64,000 nucleotides of DNA from JAFKFH01 sp017307375 (GTDB lineage Bacteria > Pseudomonadota > Alphaproteobacteria > Ferrovibrionales > Ferrovibrionaceae): contig OZ245874.1 of the NCBI GenBank assembly GCA_965229335.1, positions 6,324,001 to 6,388,000 of the forward strand, written 5' to 3'. The position numbers and the translations under genes are program-made. The notes under the pieces are model-generated. The model had not been told where the DNA came from. It did not search any database and saw nothing but the letters and a program-made list of their open reading frames with translations. Shown one piece after another: positions 49,115 to 57,448 of this stretch (position 1 is its first letter; each line of letters starts with the position of its first letter).

Positions 49115-49852
49115 ATGGTCAGCCGCGCAAAGCTCTCCGTCGCCGATATCCGACACATCTACGACAGTTTCACCGCGCCTATCACGCGCTATGACTGCGG
49201 ACGGCGCTGTGCTCCTCTAAACGGCGGCGAGCCGGTCTGCTGTTCCACCAAAAATGCCGTGCCGGTGGTCCATCGCCCGGAATGGGACCTGCTGCGCAGC
49301 CGCACCGACCTGTGGTCCAAGTTCAAGCCTTACGATGCGGCAACCCGTCAGATCGTCCGCGAAATGTCGCCGGCCTGCGCCGCGATCGAATGCAAGGGGG
49401 CACGGTTCTGCGAGCGCGACAACCGCACCATCGCCTGTCGGGCTTTCCCGTTCTTTCCCTACATAACCCGCGAGAAGCGTTTCGTCGGCCTCGGCCACTA
49501 CTGGAACTTCGAGGACCGCTGCTGGATGGTCTCGCATCCCGAACTGGTGACGCCGGAATTCGTCACCGAATTCGTCGCGGCCTTCGAATACGTCTTCGAG
49601 CACGACGACGACGAATTCGCGGTGATGAGCAGGCATTCGGCCACCGCACGGCGGCGGCACACCCGCATGGGCATCCCCTTTCCCGTGATCGGACGCGACG
49701 GCGGCTTCTTCCTGGTCAAGCCCGGCGATCCGACCTTGCATCCCGCCGATATCGCCCGGTTCAAACCCTATCCGACCTTCCGCAGCAAGCGCGCCTATGC
49801 CGACGCCTGCCGCCACTGGGGTTACGAACCGCCGGCCGAGATCGATATCTGA
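49115..49852 (+). CDS. Cysteine-rich protein of YkgJ-like type
   Basis: A 245-residue protein with cysteine motifs reminiscent of the YkgJ (CxxC zinc/iron) family: YDCGRRCAPLNGGEPVCC near residues 27-45, then CAAIECKGARFCERDNRTIACRAFPFFP around 88-115. The spacing could hold one or more metal centres. I cannot assign a specific reaction. It begins 51 bp from the divergent PAS kinase and ends six bases before the Sel1 protein, so it is likely co-transcribed with the latter. The ribosome-binding site is weak. Confidence 0.65.
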   Translation: MVSRAKLSVADIRHIYDSFTAPITRYDCGRRCAPLNGGEPVCCSTKNAVPVVHRPEWDLLRSRTDLWSKFKPYDAATRQIVREMSPACAAIECKGARFCERDNRTIACRAFPFFPYITREKRFVGLGHYWNFEDRCWMVSHPELVTPEFVTEFVAAFEYVFEHDDDEFAVMSRHSATARRRHTRMGIPFPVIGRDGGFFLVKPGDPTLHPADIARFKPYPTFRSKRAYADACRHWGYEPPAEIDI

Positions 49853-49857
49853 CGGCC

Positions 49858-51510
49858 ATGGCCGCAGACTACCAGATCGGTGCCCGCGCCTTCGAGGCCC
49901 GCGACTACGCCACGGCGACCGCGGTGTGGAAGGAATTGGCCGATGCCGGCCACATGGTCGCGCAGAAGAGCCTGGCGGTGATCTATGCCAAGGGCCTCGG
50001 CACGCCGGTCGACGATACCAAGGCGGCCTACTGGTACGGCAAGGCCGCGGCCCAGGGCCATGCAGTGGCGCAGTTGCGGCTGGCCATCGCCTATACCTTC
50101 GGTGCCGGCGTGCCGCGCGATCTGGTCCGTGCCTATGTCTGGCTGGCCCACGCCAACGCGCGCTTTCCACCCGGCAAGGCACGGACGAAATCGAACGAAC
50201 TGGGCGACCTGCTGGTCAAACTGATGTCGGCCGCCGAGCGCGAGACCGCCCTGCAACAGCTCGGCCGCCTCGCCGCGGCCGGCAAGCTGACGCCGATATC
50301 GAGCCCGCCGCGCCGCCTCGACATGGCCGATCCCGCCGGCTTTCGCGATACCGTCAACAAGTTCGTGGCCCGCACCAAGCTCCTGGGCGACACATTGTTC
50401 GCCGGCTCGCTGCAGGTGCTCGGCCTGGGTCAGGTCAAGGCGCAGGTCGGCGACGACTGGCCCAGGATGAAGGCCGACATCCTGTCGATCGTCGACGACG
50501 TCATCGAGAACAACCTGACCGACCTCGATCTCTACCTGCGCCTCGACGAGGAGCGGGTGATCCTGCTGTTCGGCTCGTCGCTGAAGCACGAGGCCGAGGC
50601 GCAGGCCCGCACGATCTCGAAGGAAATCGAGAACCTGCTGTCGGCGCTGGTACCCAAGGAGATCGAGATCAACGTCTCGGCGATCACCGCGCCGATCGAC
50701 CCGGTCGCCCACGGCGCCAAGCTGTTCGACCTGTCGGGACTGATCGCCATCGTCGACGAGGCGGCCGCCAAGGTCGAGACGCAGGCCAAGGCCGAGGCCG
50801 CCGAGATCGTCGCCAAGACCGACGCCGACACGCTGCAATTCTGGCCCGTGACGCAATTGCGCAAGAAGCTCGTCTCGCTCTATCTGGCCGAGCTGGTGCC
50901 GTCGACGCCGCGCGCCCCGGGGACCAAGGAGGCGCAGCCGGGCCTGCTGGACGCCGAACTCGACCGCTATCTGCTGGAACTCGTCACCGTCCGCCTGCAG
51001 GAAGCCGGCGGCATGGGCGACAAGGCGATCGCCGTGGTGCCGCTGCACTACGAGACGCTGGCCTCCAAGACCTTCCGCCAGCGCTATCTCGAGGCGGTCA
51101 CCCGGCTGCCGCGCTCGGCCCGCCGCCGGCTGGTGCTCTATCTCGCCGACATGCCGGACGGCGTGCCGCAGAACCGGCTGTACCAGATCCTGTCACCGGC
51201 GGCCAAAAACATCCTCGGCTATGCGATCCGCGTGCCCGGACGGTTCAAGGATTTCGACCGCCTGCAGGGTTCGAAGATCCCGCTGCTGGTGGTCGATGCC
51301 GAAAGCCTGGGCGGCTCGGGCGGCGCCGAGATGCGGCTGATCGAGGCGCTGGTCAAGGCGGGGTATCCGAGCTGGCGGCGGGTGATGTTCCTGGGCGCCG
51401 ACGATCCCGACATCGCCGTCGCCGTCAGGCGCGCAGGCCCCGCCTATCTCGCCGGCCCGGCGCTCGCCCCTGCCTCGGACCGTTTCGGCCTGGCCTACCG
51501 CATCAACTGA
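49858..51510 (+). CDS. Sel1-repeat protein with degenerate GGDEF- and EAL-like regions
   Basis: A 550-residue soluble protein. Residues 6-105 hold Sel1-type repeats (LAVIYAKGLGTPVDDTKAAYWYGKAAAQGHA; LAIAYTFGAGVPRDLVRAYVWL). A middle segment (ADILSIVDDVIENNL...LYLRLDEERVILLFGSSLKHEAEAQARTISKEIENLL) resembles a GGDEF fold without the GG[D/E]EF signature. The C-terminal third (FWPVTQLRKKLVSLYLAELVP, VVPLHYETLASKTFRQRYLEAVTRLPRSARRRLVL) resembles an EAL domain without its catalytic Glu and metal ligands. It would therefore be a c-di-GMP-independent or ligand-sensing effector. The domain reading is inference from pattern. It converges on the EamA gene with overlapping stops. Confidence 0.6.
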   Translation: MAADYQIGARAFEARDYATATAVWKELADAGHMVAQKSLAVIYAKGLGTPVDDTKAAYWYGKAAAQGHAVAQLRLAIAYTFGAGVPRDLVRAYVWLAHANARFPPGKARTKSNELGDLLVKLMSAAERETALQQLGRLAAAGKLTPISSPPRRLDMADPAGFRDTVNKFVARTKLLGDTLFAGSLQVLGLGQVKAQVGDDWPRMKADILSIVDDVIENNLTDLDLYLRLDEERVILLFGSSLKHEAEAQARTISKEIENLLSALVPKEIEINVSAITAPIDPVAHGAKLFDLSGLIAIVDEAAAKVETQAKAEAAEIVAKTDADTLQFWPVTQLRKKLVSLYLAELVPSTPRAPGTKEAQPGLLDAELDRYLLELVTVRLQEAGGMGDKAIAVVPLHYETLASKTFRQRYLEAVTRLPRSARRRLVLYLADMPDGVPQNRLYQILSPAAKNILGYAIRVPGRFKDFDRLQGSKIPLLVVDAESLGGSGGAEMRLIEALVKAGYPSWRRVMFLGADDPDIAVAVRRAGPAYLAGPALAPASDRFGLAYRIN

Positions 51511-52381
51511 CGGCCGGCCGGCGCCTCCATCGCGGCCGGGGCAGCACCAGGACCGCCAGCCCCGCCAGGATCAGCATCATGCCGCCGAGCCGCAGCGGCC
51601 CGAAGGTCTCGCCCAGCACCAGATGGGCCGAAACCGTGCCGAAGACCGGCGCCAGCAGCGAGAATGGCGCAACCGTCGCCGCCGGATAGCGCTTCAGCAG
51701 CTGCCCCCAGACATAGAAGCCGAACAGGGTGGTCGGCACGCCGAGATAGAGCACGGCCCCGGCCGCCTGCCAGCCCGCCGCCTGGAACGAGGCCGCGATG
51801 GCCGCGGGCCCTTCCAGCCATAGCGACAAGGCCAGCACCGGCGCCAGCGGCACCAGGCTCATCCAGACGACCATGCGGAACATGTCGACTTGCCCCGCCC
51901 CGCGCAGCAGCACGTTGCCGACGGCCCAGCTGGCCGCCGCGGCCAGCACGAGGCCCAGGCCCAGCGCCGTCAGATCGCCGCCGATCGACAGCCCGATCAA
52001 TCCGAGCCCGGCACCCGCCACCGCCATGCCGCCCAGATGGCGCCGGGTGGGCCGCTCGCGCAGTGCGAGGGCCGCAAAGATCAGGGTAAAGAAGGCCTGC
52101 GACTGGATCGCGATCGAGGCCAGGCCTGCCGGCAGTCCGGCGGCCATGCCGCTGAACAGGAAGACGAACTGGCCGACGAACAGGAACAGCCCGATCGCCG
52201 CAAGCCGCCCGGCACCGACGTTCGGACGCGGCACGAACAACACCGGCAAGGCCGCCACGGCAAAGCGCAGCACGGTCAACAGCAGCGGCGGAAAGTGGTT
52301 GAGCCCGACGCGGATGACGACAAAATTGAAGCCCCAGACCGCCGTCACCAGAATGGCGGCCAAGACATGAACCGGCTTCAC
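51503..52381 (-). CDS. EamA/DMT-family transporter
   Basis: A 292-residue inner-membrane protein with ten predicted helices in two EamA halves (LAAILVTAVWGFNFVVIRVGL; and LGLVLAAAASWAVGNVLLRGAG as the second half). Such proteins export amino acids or other small metabolites. GTG 52381 is the start, because GGGGAGGG lies six bases upstream; the longer frame would overlap the divergent LysR gene. The 17-bp gap to that gene points to LysR control. Confidence 0.88.
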   Translation of the reverse strand: MKPVHVLAAILVTAVWGFNFVVIRVGLNHFPPLLLTVLRFAVAALPVLFVPRPNVGAGRLAAIGLFLFVGQFVFLFSGMAAGLPAGLASIAIQSQAFFTLIFAALALRERPTRRHLGGMAVAGAGLGLIGLSIGGDLTALGLGLVLAAAASWAVGNVLLRGAGQVDMFRMVVWMSLVPLAPVLALSLWLEGPAAIAASFQAAGWQAAGAVLYLGVPTTLFGFYVWGQLLKRYPAATVAPFSLLAPVFGTVSAHLVLGETFGPLRLGGMMLILAGLAVLVLPRPRWRRRPAVS

Positions 52382-52398
52382 GACGAACCCTCCCCGCG

Positions 52399-53424
52399 AT
52401 GACGACGCGATTGCCCAATCTCGGTGCACTGCAGGCTTTCGAAGCCGCCGCGCGGCATGCAAGCTTCGCCCGCGCCGCCGCCGAACTCGGCGTCACCGCG
52501 GCCGCCGTCAGCCACCGCGTCAGGGATCTCGAACGTCAGTTGGGCCGGATGCTGTTCGAACGGCTGAACCGGGCGGTGCGCCTGACCCCGGAAGGGCGCG
52601 CGCTGGCCGCCGCGCTCGGCGACGGCTTCGCCCGGATCCGGGCCGGCGTCGACGAATGCCGCGGGCGGTCGCAGGCGCTGGCCCTCAACGTGGTGCCGAG
52701 CCTGGCGGCCAAATGGCTGGTCCCGCGGCTCGACCGCTTTACCGCCCGCGAACCTGCCGTTGCCGTCACGGTCACCGCGACCGAGGCATTGAGCGCCCCC
52801 GGCTCGCGGGATGCCGCGGTGGCGATCCGCTTCGGTGCCGGGCCCTATCCGGGCCTCGACGATCAAATCCTGTTCCCGCTGATCTTGACGCCGGTCTGCA
52901 CGCCGGCGCTGGCCGGCCGGCTGAAGCGGCCGGAGGATCTGGCCGCCATGGTCCTGCTGCATGATACGCCCCGGCAGGTCGTGATGCCCGGCTGGCCGGA
53001 ATGGCTGGCACTGGCGGGGCTGGCCGGACTCGTCGACGGGCAGCGGGGTCCGCGCTTCTCGGCCGGCGGCCTGACGATCGAGGGTGCGCTTGCCGGCCAG
53101 GGCGTCGCACTGGGCATCGGGCCGTTCGTCATCGACGATATCGCCGCGGGGCGCCTCGTCGCGCCCTTTCCGCTCGTGCTGCGCGACCACAGCCTGGCCT
53201 ACCGACTGCTGTGCCGCCCTGGCGGCAGCGATCCGGCCGTCGCGCGCTTCGCCTCGTGGATACGAGACGAAGCCGCGGTAACCAATGCCGTCATTGCCGA
53301 GCGCCTGGACCATGGCCGCGATGGTGACGCGGCCCCGAAGCCCCGACAAACGAGAAGATCGTCAGCTCGGCTGAGCGGAACTAAGCCTTCGAACGGCTTC
53401 GTGCGAAAGGCAGCGGATCAGTAG
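52399..53424 (+). CDS. LysR family transcriptional regulator (GcvA-like)
   Basis: A 341-residue regulator. The winged helix-turn-helix is LQAFEAAARHASFARAAAELGVTAAAVSHRVRDLERQLGRMLFER, typical of the GcvA group. The co-inducer domain follows. The C-terminus is extended by about 35 residues rich in Arg, Ser, Lys and Pro relative to the usual 300, and overlaps the convergent gene by seven bases; the extension may come from stop-codon loss. It is divergent from the EamA gene with only 17 bp between start codons, so it probably controls that exporter and itself. Confidence 0.9.
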   Translation: MTTRLPNLGALQAFEAAARHASFARAAAELGVTAAAVSHRVRDLERQLGRMLFERLNRAVRLTPEGRALAAALGDGFARIRAGVDECRGRSQALALNVVPSLAAKWLVPRLDRFTAREPAVAVTVTATEALSAPGSRDAAVAIRFGAGPYPGLDDQILFPLILTPVCTPALAGRLKRPEDLAAMVLLHDTPRQVVMPGWPEWLALAGLAGLVDGQRGPRFSAGGLTIEGALAGQGVALGIGPFVIDDIAAGRLVAPFPLVLRDHSLAYRLLCRPGGSDPAVARFASWIRDEAAVTNAVIAERLDHGRDGDAAPKPRQTRRSSARLSGTKPSNGFVRKAADQ

Positions 53425-54422
53425 CCGAAGCCGCGGCTGATCGGGGTGCGCACGCCCTCGGCATAGTTCTGGGCCAGGAAGCGGTAGGTTTCCTTGAACA
53501 GCTTGATGTTCTGGTCCTTGCGCACGACCTGGACCGGCTTCCACGCCTTGATCATCTCGTCCCATTCGAGCAGGCGGCGATGGACGCCGTCGCGGATGTG
53601 GCGGATCAGGTCGATGGTGTTCCGCGGCTCGCGCAGCAGCGTGATGATATCGGTCTGGCGCATGTCCAGGCTCTTGAACGCCGTGTGGATATCGTTGATC
53701 GGCGCCTTGATCAGCATCTGCATGCGCAGGAGTTCCTCGACCACGAAGGAGTCGCGCTTGTGCAGCTTGACGAACTCGTCGATCTTTTTCTGGATCGACA
53801 GCATCGTCTCGAAGAATTCCTTCAGCGCCTCGATGTAGGCAAGCTCGCGGGCGATGTTCTTGACGCGGTTCATCACCTCGGATTGCTGGTTCGACTTGAT
53901 CTCCAGGTCGTCGGCGATCCGGATGGCGGCGGCGCGGGCCTGTTCTTCGATATTGCCCTGCTCGATCAGCTTGAGCAGCGCGCCGATATCGTCGAGCGGT
54001 ATCAGCCTGCCGGTGATCCAGGATACCAGGCGGGCATAGAGCTTGGCTTCCGACACCAGGCGGTTGGTATCCGAAACCGACCAAGACGCCGATCCGTCGA
54101 GGATTTCCTTGGGGATCGAATCGTTTGGCCGGATCTCCCTGACGTATTTCAGGCTCTGCTCGACCAGGTTGACCAGCTTGGCGTCGCCCGGGAATTGCTG
54201 CAGGTTGAATTCGCGGCGCAAAACGTTCAGCGGCACGCAACCCATGTTGGCGCCCATGGGAAAGTAGAACGCCGGCTCCTTGGTGTCCTTGGACATCGCG
54301 AAGACCGCGCCGGGCACGTTGAACATCTTGTTGTCGAACACGAAATGCGTCGCCTGGCCGGGATTGCCGCTGCCTCCCGGGCCGATCAGGTCTTCGATGG
54401 AAACGTCCGCAGCCACTGTCAT
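53418..54422 (-). CDS. Conserved hypothetical helical protein
   Basis: A 334-residue protein that I do not recognise. The first 90 residues are mixed (ATHFVFDNKMFNVPGAVFAMSKDTKEPAFYFPMGANMGCVPLNVLRREF), while the rest is long charged helices likely to form coiled coils, for example RELAYIEALKEFFETMLSIQKKIDEFVKLHKRDSFVVEELLRMQML. No signal peptide or membrane helix. ATG 54422 is used; the frame extends further upstream but with unrelated low-complexity sequence. It is divergent from a UbiD-family gene (181-bp gap) and convergent with the LysR gene. Confidence 0.7.
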   Translation of the reverse strand: MTVAADVSIEDLIGPGGSGNPGQATHFVFDNKMFNVPGAVFAMSKDTKEPAFYFPMGANMGCVPLNVLRREFNLQQFPGDAKLVNLVEQSLKYVREIRPNDSIPKEILDGSASWSVSDTNRLVSEAKLYARLVSWITGRLIPLDDIGALLKLIEQGNIEEQARAAAIRIADDLEIKSNQQSEVMNRVKNIARELAYIEALKEFFETMLSIQKKIDEFVKLHKRDSFVVEELLRMQMLIKAPINDIHTAFKSLDMRQTDIITLLREPRNTIDLIRHIRDGVHRRLLEWDEMIKAWKPVQVVRKDQNIKLFKETYRFLAQNYAEGVRTPISRGFGY

Positions 54423-54603
54423 TCCTCGTATATCGGCTGTTCGGGCCCACCCTGACGGGACCCTGTCCGTTCTTCGTGCGCAACCCTGCGACGCCGGCCG
54501 ACGGGCCTGTATGACGTGCCCGCGCGCCGATGGCAAGTGTGGCACAAATCGCGGCAAAGGACGTAAGATCGCGCAATCGTCCTCAAGTTGTCGTATCCAG
54601 ATC

Positions 54604-56112
54604 ATGCCCTATGCGTCTCTGCGCGAATTCATTACGCGGCTGGAACAGACCGGTCGCCTGGTGCGCGTATCCGAACCGGTTTCCACCGTCCTCGAAATGA
54701 CCGAGATCCAGACCCGGCTGCTGGCCGAGCAGGGTCCGGCCGTGCTGTTCGAGCGGCCGGTGATGGCCGACGGCCGGATTTCCGACATCCCGGTGCTGGT
54801 CAACCTGTTCGGCACGGTCGAGCGCGTGGCCTGGGGCATGGACCGCGAACCCCACCAGCTGCGCGAGGTCGGCGAGACGCTGGCCTTCCTGCGCCAGCCC
54901 GAGCCGCCATCGGGGTTCCGCGAGGCGATCGCCATGCTGCCGCTGGTCAAGACGGTGCTGTCGATGCCGCCGAAGACCGTCGGCCATGCGCCGGCCCAGG
55001 AGGTGGTCTGGCGCGGCGACGAGATCGACCTGACCAGATTGCCGATCCAGTCCTGCTGGCCGGGCGAGCCGGCGCCGCTGATCACCTGGCCGCTGGTCGT
55101 GACCCGCGGACCGAGCCGGGCACGCGAGGATGCCTTCAACCTGGGCATCTACCGGATGCAGCTGCTGGACCGCAATCGCTGCATCATGCGCTGGCTGCGC
55201 CATCGCGGCGGCGCCCAGCATCATCGCCGCTGGGGCGAAGCCAAGCGCGAGCCGCTGCCCGCCGCGGCCGTGATCGGCGCCGATCCCGGCACGATCCTGG
55301 CCGCCGTCACCCCGGTGCCCGACACGCTGTCGGAATACCAGTTCGCCGGACTGCTGCGCGGCAAGAAGGCAGAGCTGGTCGATTGCGTCAGCCAGCCGCT
55401 GAAGGTGCCGGCCGAGGCCGAGATCGTGCTGGAAGGCCTGGTCAGCCTGGACGACTACGCCGACGAAGGCCCCTATGGCGACCATACCGGCTATTACAAC
55501 GCGGTCGAGAAATTCCCGGTCTTCACCGTCACCGCGGTGACGATGCGGCGCAAGCCGATCTACCTCTCGACCTTCACCGGCCGCCCGCCGGACGAACCGA
55601 GCGTGCTGGGCGAGGCGCTGAACGAGGTCTTCATCCCGCTGTTCCGCCAGCAGTTCCCCGAAATCGTCGACTTCTGGCTGCCGCCGGAGGGGTGTTCCTA
55701 CCGCATCGCGGTCGTGTCGATGAAGAAGGCCTATCCCGGCCACGCCAAGCGCGTGATGCTCGGCGTATGGTCCTATCTGCGCCAGTTCATGTACACGAAA
55801 TGGGTGATCGTCGTGGATGACGACATTGATGCCCGCGACTGGAAGGACGTGATGTGGGCGATGTCGACCCGGATGGACCCGGCGCGCGACATCACGGTGA
55901 TCGAGGGGACGCCGATCGACTATCTCGATTTCGCCTCGCCCGAATCCGGCCTCGGCTCGAAGATCGGACTGGACGCCACCAACAAGTGGCCGCCCGAAAC
56001 CAAGCGCGAATGGGGCGAGAAGATCCGGATGACCGACGAGGTCATCGACGCGGTCAGCGAGAAATGGAGCCGTCTCGGCCTGCCCGGTTCGGGCAAGCCG
56101 ATCTGGCGGTGA
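54604..56112 (+). CDS. UbiD-family decarboxylase
   Basis: A 502-residue prenylated-FMN-dependent decarboxylase. The motif LEGLVSLDDYADEGPYGDHTGYYN holds Glu277 and Glu288, corresponding to the conserved glutamates of UbiD/Fdc. PAAAVIGADPGTILAAVTPVPD, FTGRPPDEPSVLGEALNEVFIPLFRQQFPEI and the C-terminal IGLDATNKWPPETKREWG are standard. It could be UbiD of ubiquinone synthesis or a decarboxylase of aromatic acids. The prenyl-FMN synthase UbiX is not in the window. It is followed by a membrane adenylate cyclase 4 bases later. Confidence 0.93.
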   Translation: MPYASLREFITRLEQTGRLVRVSEPVSTVLEMTEIQTRLLAEQGPAVLFERPVMADGRISDIPVLVNLFGTVERVAWGMDREPHQLREVGETLAFLRQPEPPSGFREAIAMLPLVKTVLSMPPKTVGHAPAQEVVWRGDEIDLTRLPIQSCWPGEPAPLITWPLVVTRGPSRAREDAFNLGIYRMQLLDRNRCIMRWLRHRGGAQHHRRWGEAKREPLPAAAVIGADPGTILAAVTPVPDTLSEYQFAGLLRGKKAELVDCVSQPLKVPAEAEIVLEGLVSLDDYADEGPYGDHTGYYNAVEKFPVFTVTAVTMRRKPIYLSTFTGRPPDEPSVLGEALNEVFIPLFRQQFPEIVDFWLPPEGCSYRIAVVSMKKAYPGHAKRVMLGVWSYLRQFMYTKWVIVVDDDIDARDWKDVMWAMSTRMDPARDITVIEGTPIDYLDFASPESGLGSKIGLDATNKWPPETKREWGEKIRMTDEVIDAVSEKWSRLGLPGSGKPIWR

Positions 56113-56116
56113 CGCG

Positions 56117-57448
56117 ATGCGCCGACAGGAACACGTCGACCGCGCGCTGAGGGCCGAGGCCTACAAGGGCCTGCAGCTCGCCGTGGTCCTGCGGGCGCTC
56201 GCCTGCGTCGTCATCACCGGCTATCTCGTCTGGGAAATCGGTTTCGCCCGGGCGGTCCCGATCCTGACCATGCTGTTGGTGCTGATGGCGTTGGGCCTCG
56301 TCCAGCTTGCCCTGCGCACGCCCGAGCGCGACCAGGCCTGGCTTGCCGCGCTGTTTGCCGCCGTCGATGGCGCGGTGATCGTCGGCGGCGTGCTTGCCGC
56401 CGGGCATTTCGATACGATCGCGCTGCCCCCGCCGATGCGGCTCGGCTTCGACAGCGTGCTGTTCCTGGCCGGGTTCATCGCCCTGTCGTCGCTCGGCAAT
56501 GCACCGGCCGTGGTGATCTGGAGCGGGGTGACGATGTCGGCCTGCTGGCTGGCCGGCTGGATCTGGGTCGGCCTGCAACCCGGTGTCGTCATCGGCGCCA
56601 TGCCGCATAGCCAGCAGCTGGTATCGCGAGACGAGATCATCGCGGCACTGACCAATCCCTGGATGGTGCTGCCGCCGGTGCCGCTGCGCCAGATCGAAGG
56701 CCTGCTGCTGATCACCGCGATCACCGCGACCGCGGCCTATCGGGCCCGCCGCATGGTGCGCCGCCAAGCCGAGGCCGACCGGGCCCGCCTGAACCTGTCG
56801 CGCTATTTCTCGCCGACCGTGGTCGAGGATCTCTCCGGCATGGACGATCCGTTCGGCGAGGCCCGCCAGCTCAGCGTCGCGGTGCTGTTCGCCGACCTCG
56901 TCGGCTTCACCCGCGCCACCGCCGGCCACGATCCGCACCAGGTCATCACCCTGGTGCGCGAGGTGCAGCGGGGCCTTGCCCGCGCCGTCTTCGCCTGTGG
57001 CGGCACCCTCGACAAGTTCCTGGGCGACGGGCTGATGGCGAGCTTCGGTACGCCGCGCCCCACCGGCCACGAGGCGACCGACGCGCTGGCCGCGGCGCGC
57101 AGCATGCTGGTCGCGATGGCCAGCCTCAACCAGGATCGCGAGCGGCGGGGCGAGACCCCGATCCTGTTGTCGATCGGGCTGCATTTCGGCCCGGTCACCC
57201 TCGGCAACATCGGCGACGAGAACCGCATCGAGTATACGGTGGTGGGCGAGACGGTGAACGTTGCCAGCCGCCTGGAAAAACTGACACGCGAGCATCACGC
57301 CGCGCTGATCGCCTCGGACGCCTTCGTCCGGCGCCTGAGCGCCGAAGCCCAGGTCCACGACCTGACCGCGACGGGCCTGGTGCGCCTGCCCGAGCAGACG
57401 ATCCGCGGCCTGGATGCCCCGCTCGGCCTGTGGCAGATCGCGCGATGA
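56117..57448 (+). CDS. Membrane-bound class III adenylate cyclase
   Basis: A 443-residue protein with about five to six N-terminal transmembrane segments (residues 20-220) followed by a helical linker (RQAEADRARLNLSRYFSPTVVEDL) and a class III cyclase domain. Metal-binding Asp residues lie in LFADLVGFT and in FLGDGLMASFG; EYTVVGETVNVASRLE is the adenine-binding and transition-state region. It would make cAMP in response to a membrane or redox signal. It overlaps the epimerase gene by four bases and starts four bases after the UbiD-family stop. Confidence 0.9.
   Translation: MRRQEHVDRALRAEAYKGLQLAVVLRALACVVITGYLVWEIGFARAVPILTMLLVLMALGLVQLALRTPERDQAWLAALFAAVDGAVIVGGVLAAGHFDTIALPPPMRLGFDSVLFLAGFIALSSLGNAPAVVIWSGVTMSACWLAGWIWVGLQPGVVIGAMPHSQQLVSRDEIIAALTNPWMVLPPVPLRQIEGLLLITAITATAAYRARRMVRRQAEADRARLNLSRYFSPTVVEDLSGMDDPFGEARQLSVAVLFADLVGFTRATAGHDPHQVITLVREVQRGLARAVFACGGTLDKFLGDGLMASFGTPRPTGHEATDALAAARSMLVAMASLNQDRERRGETPILLSIGLHFGPVTLGNIGDENRIEYTVVGETVNVASRLEKLTREHHAALIASDAFVRRLSAEAQVHDLTATGLVRLPEQTIRGLDAPLGLWQIAR

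Noticed and set aside
54423..54603. A sigma-54 promoter (TGGCAC) before the UbiD-family gene
   Set aside because: The -24-like TGGCAC has GCGGC rather than TTGC at the right spacing, so only half the element is present.
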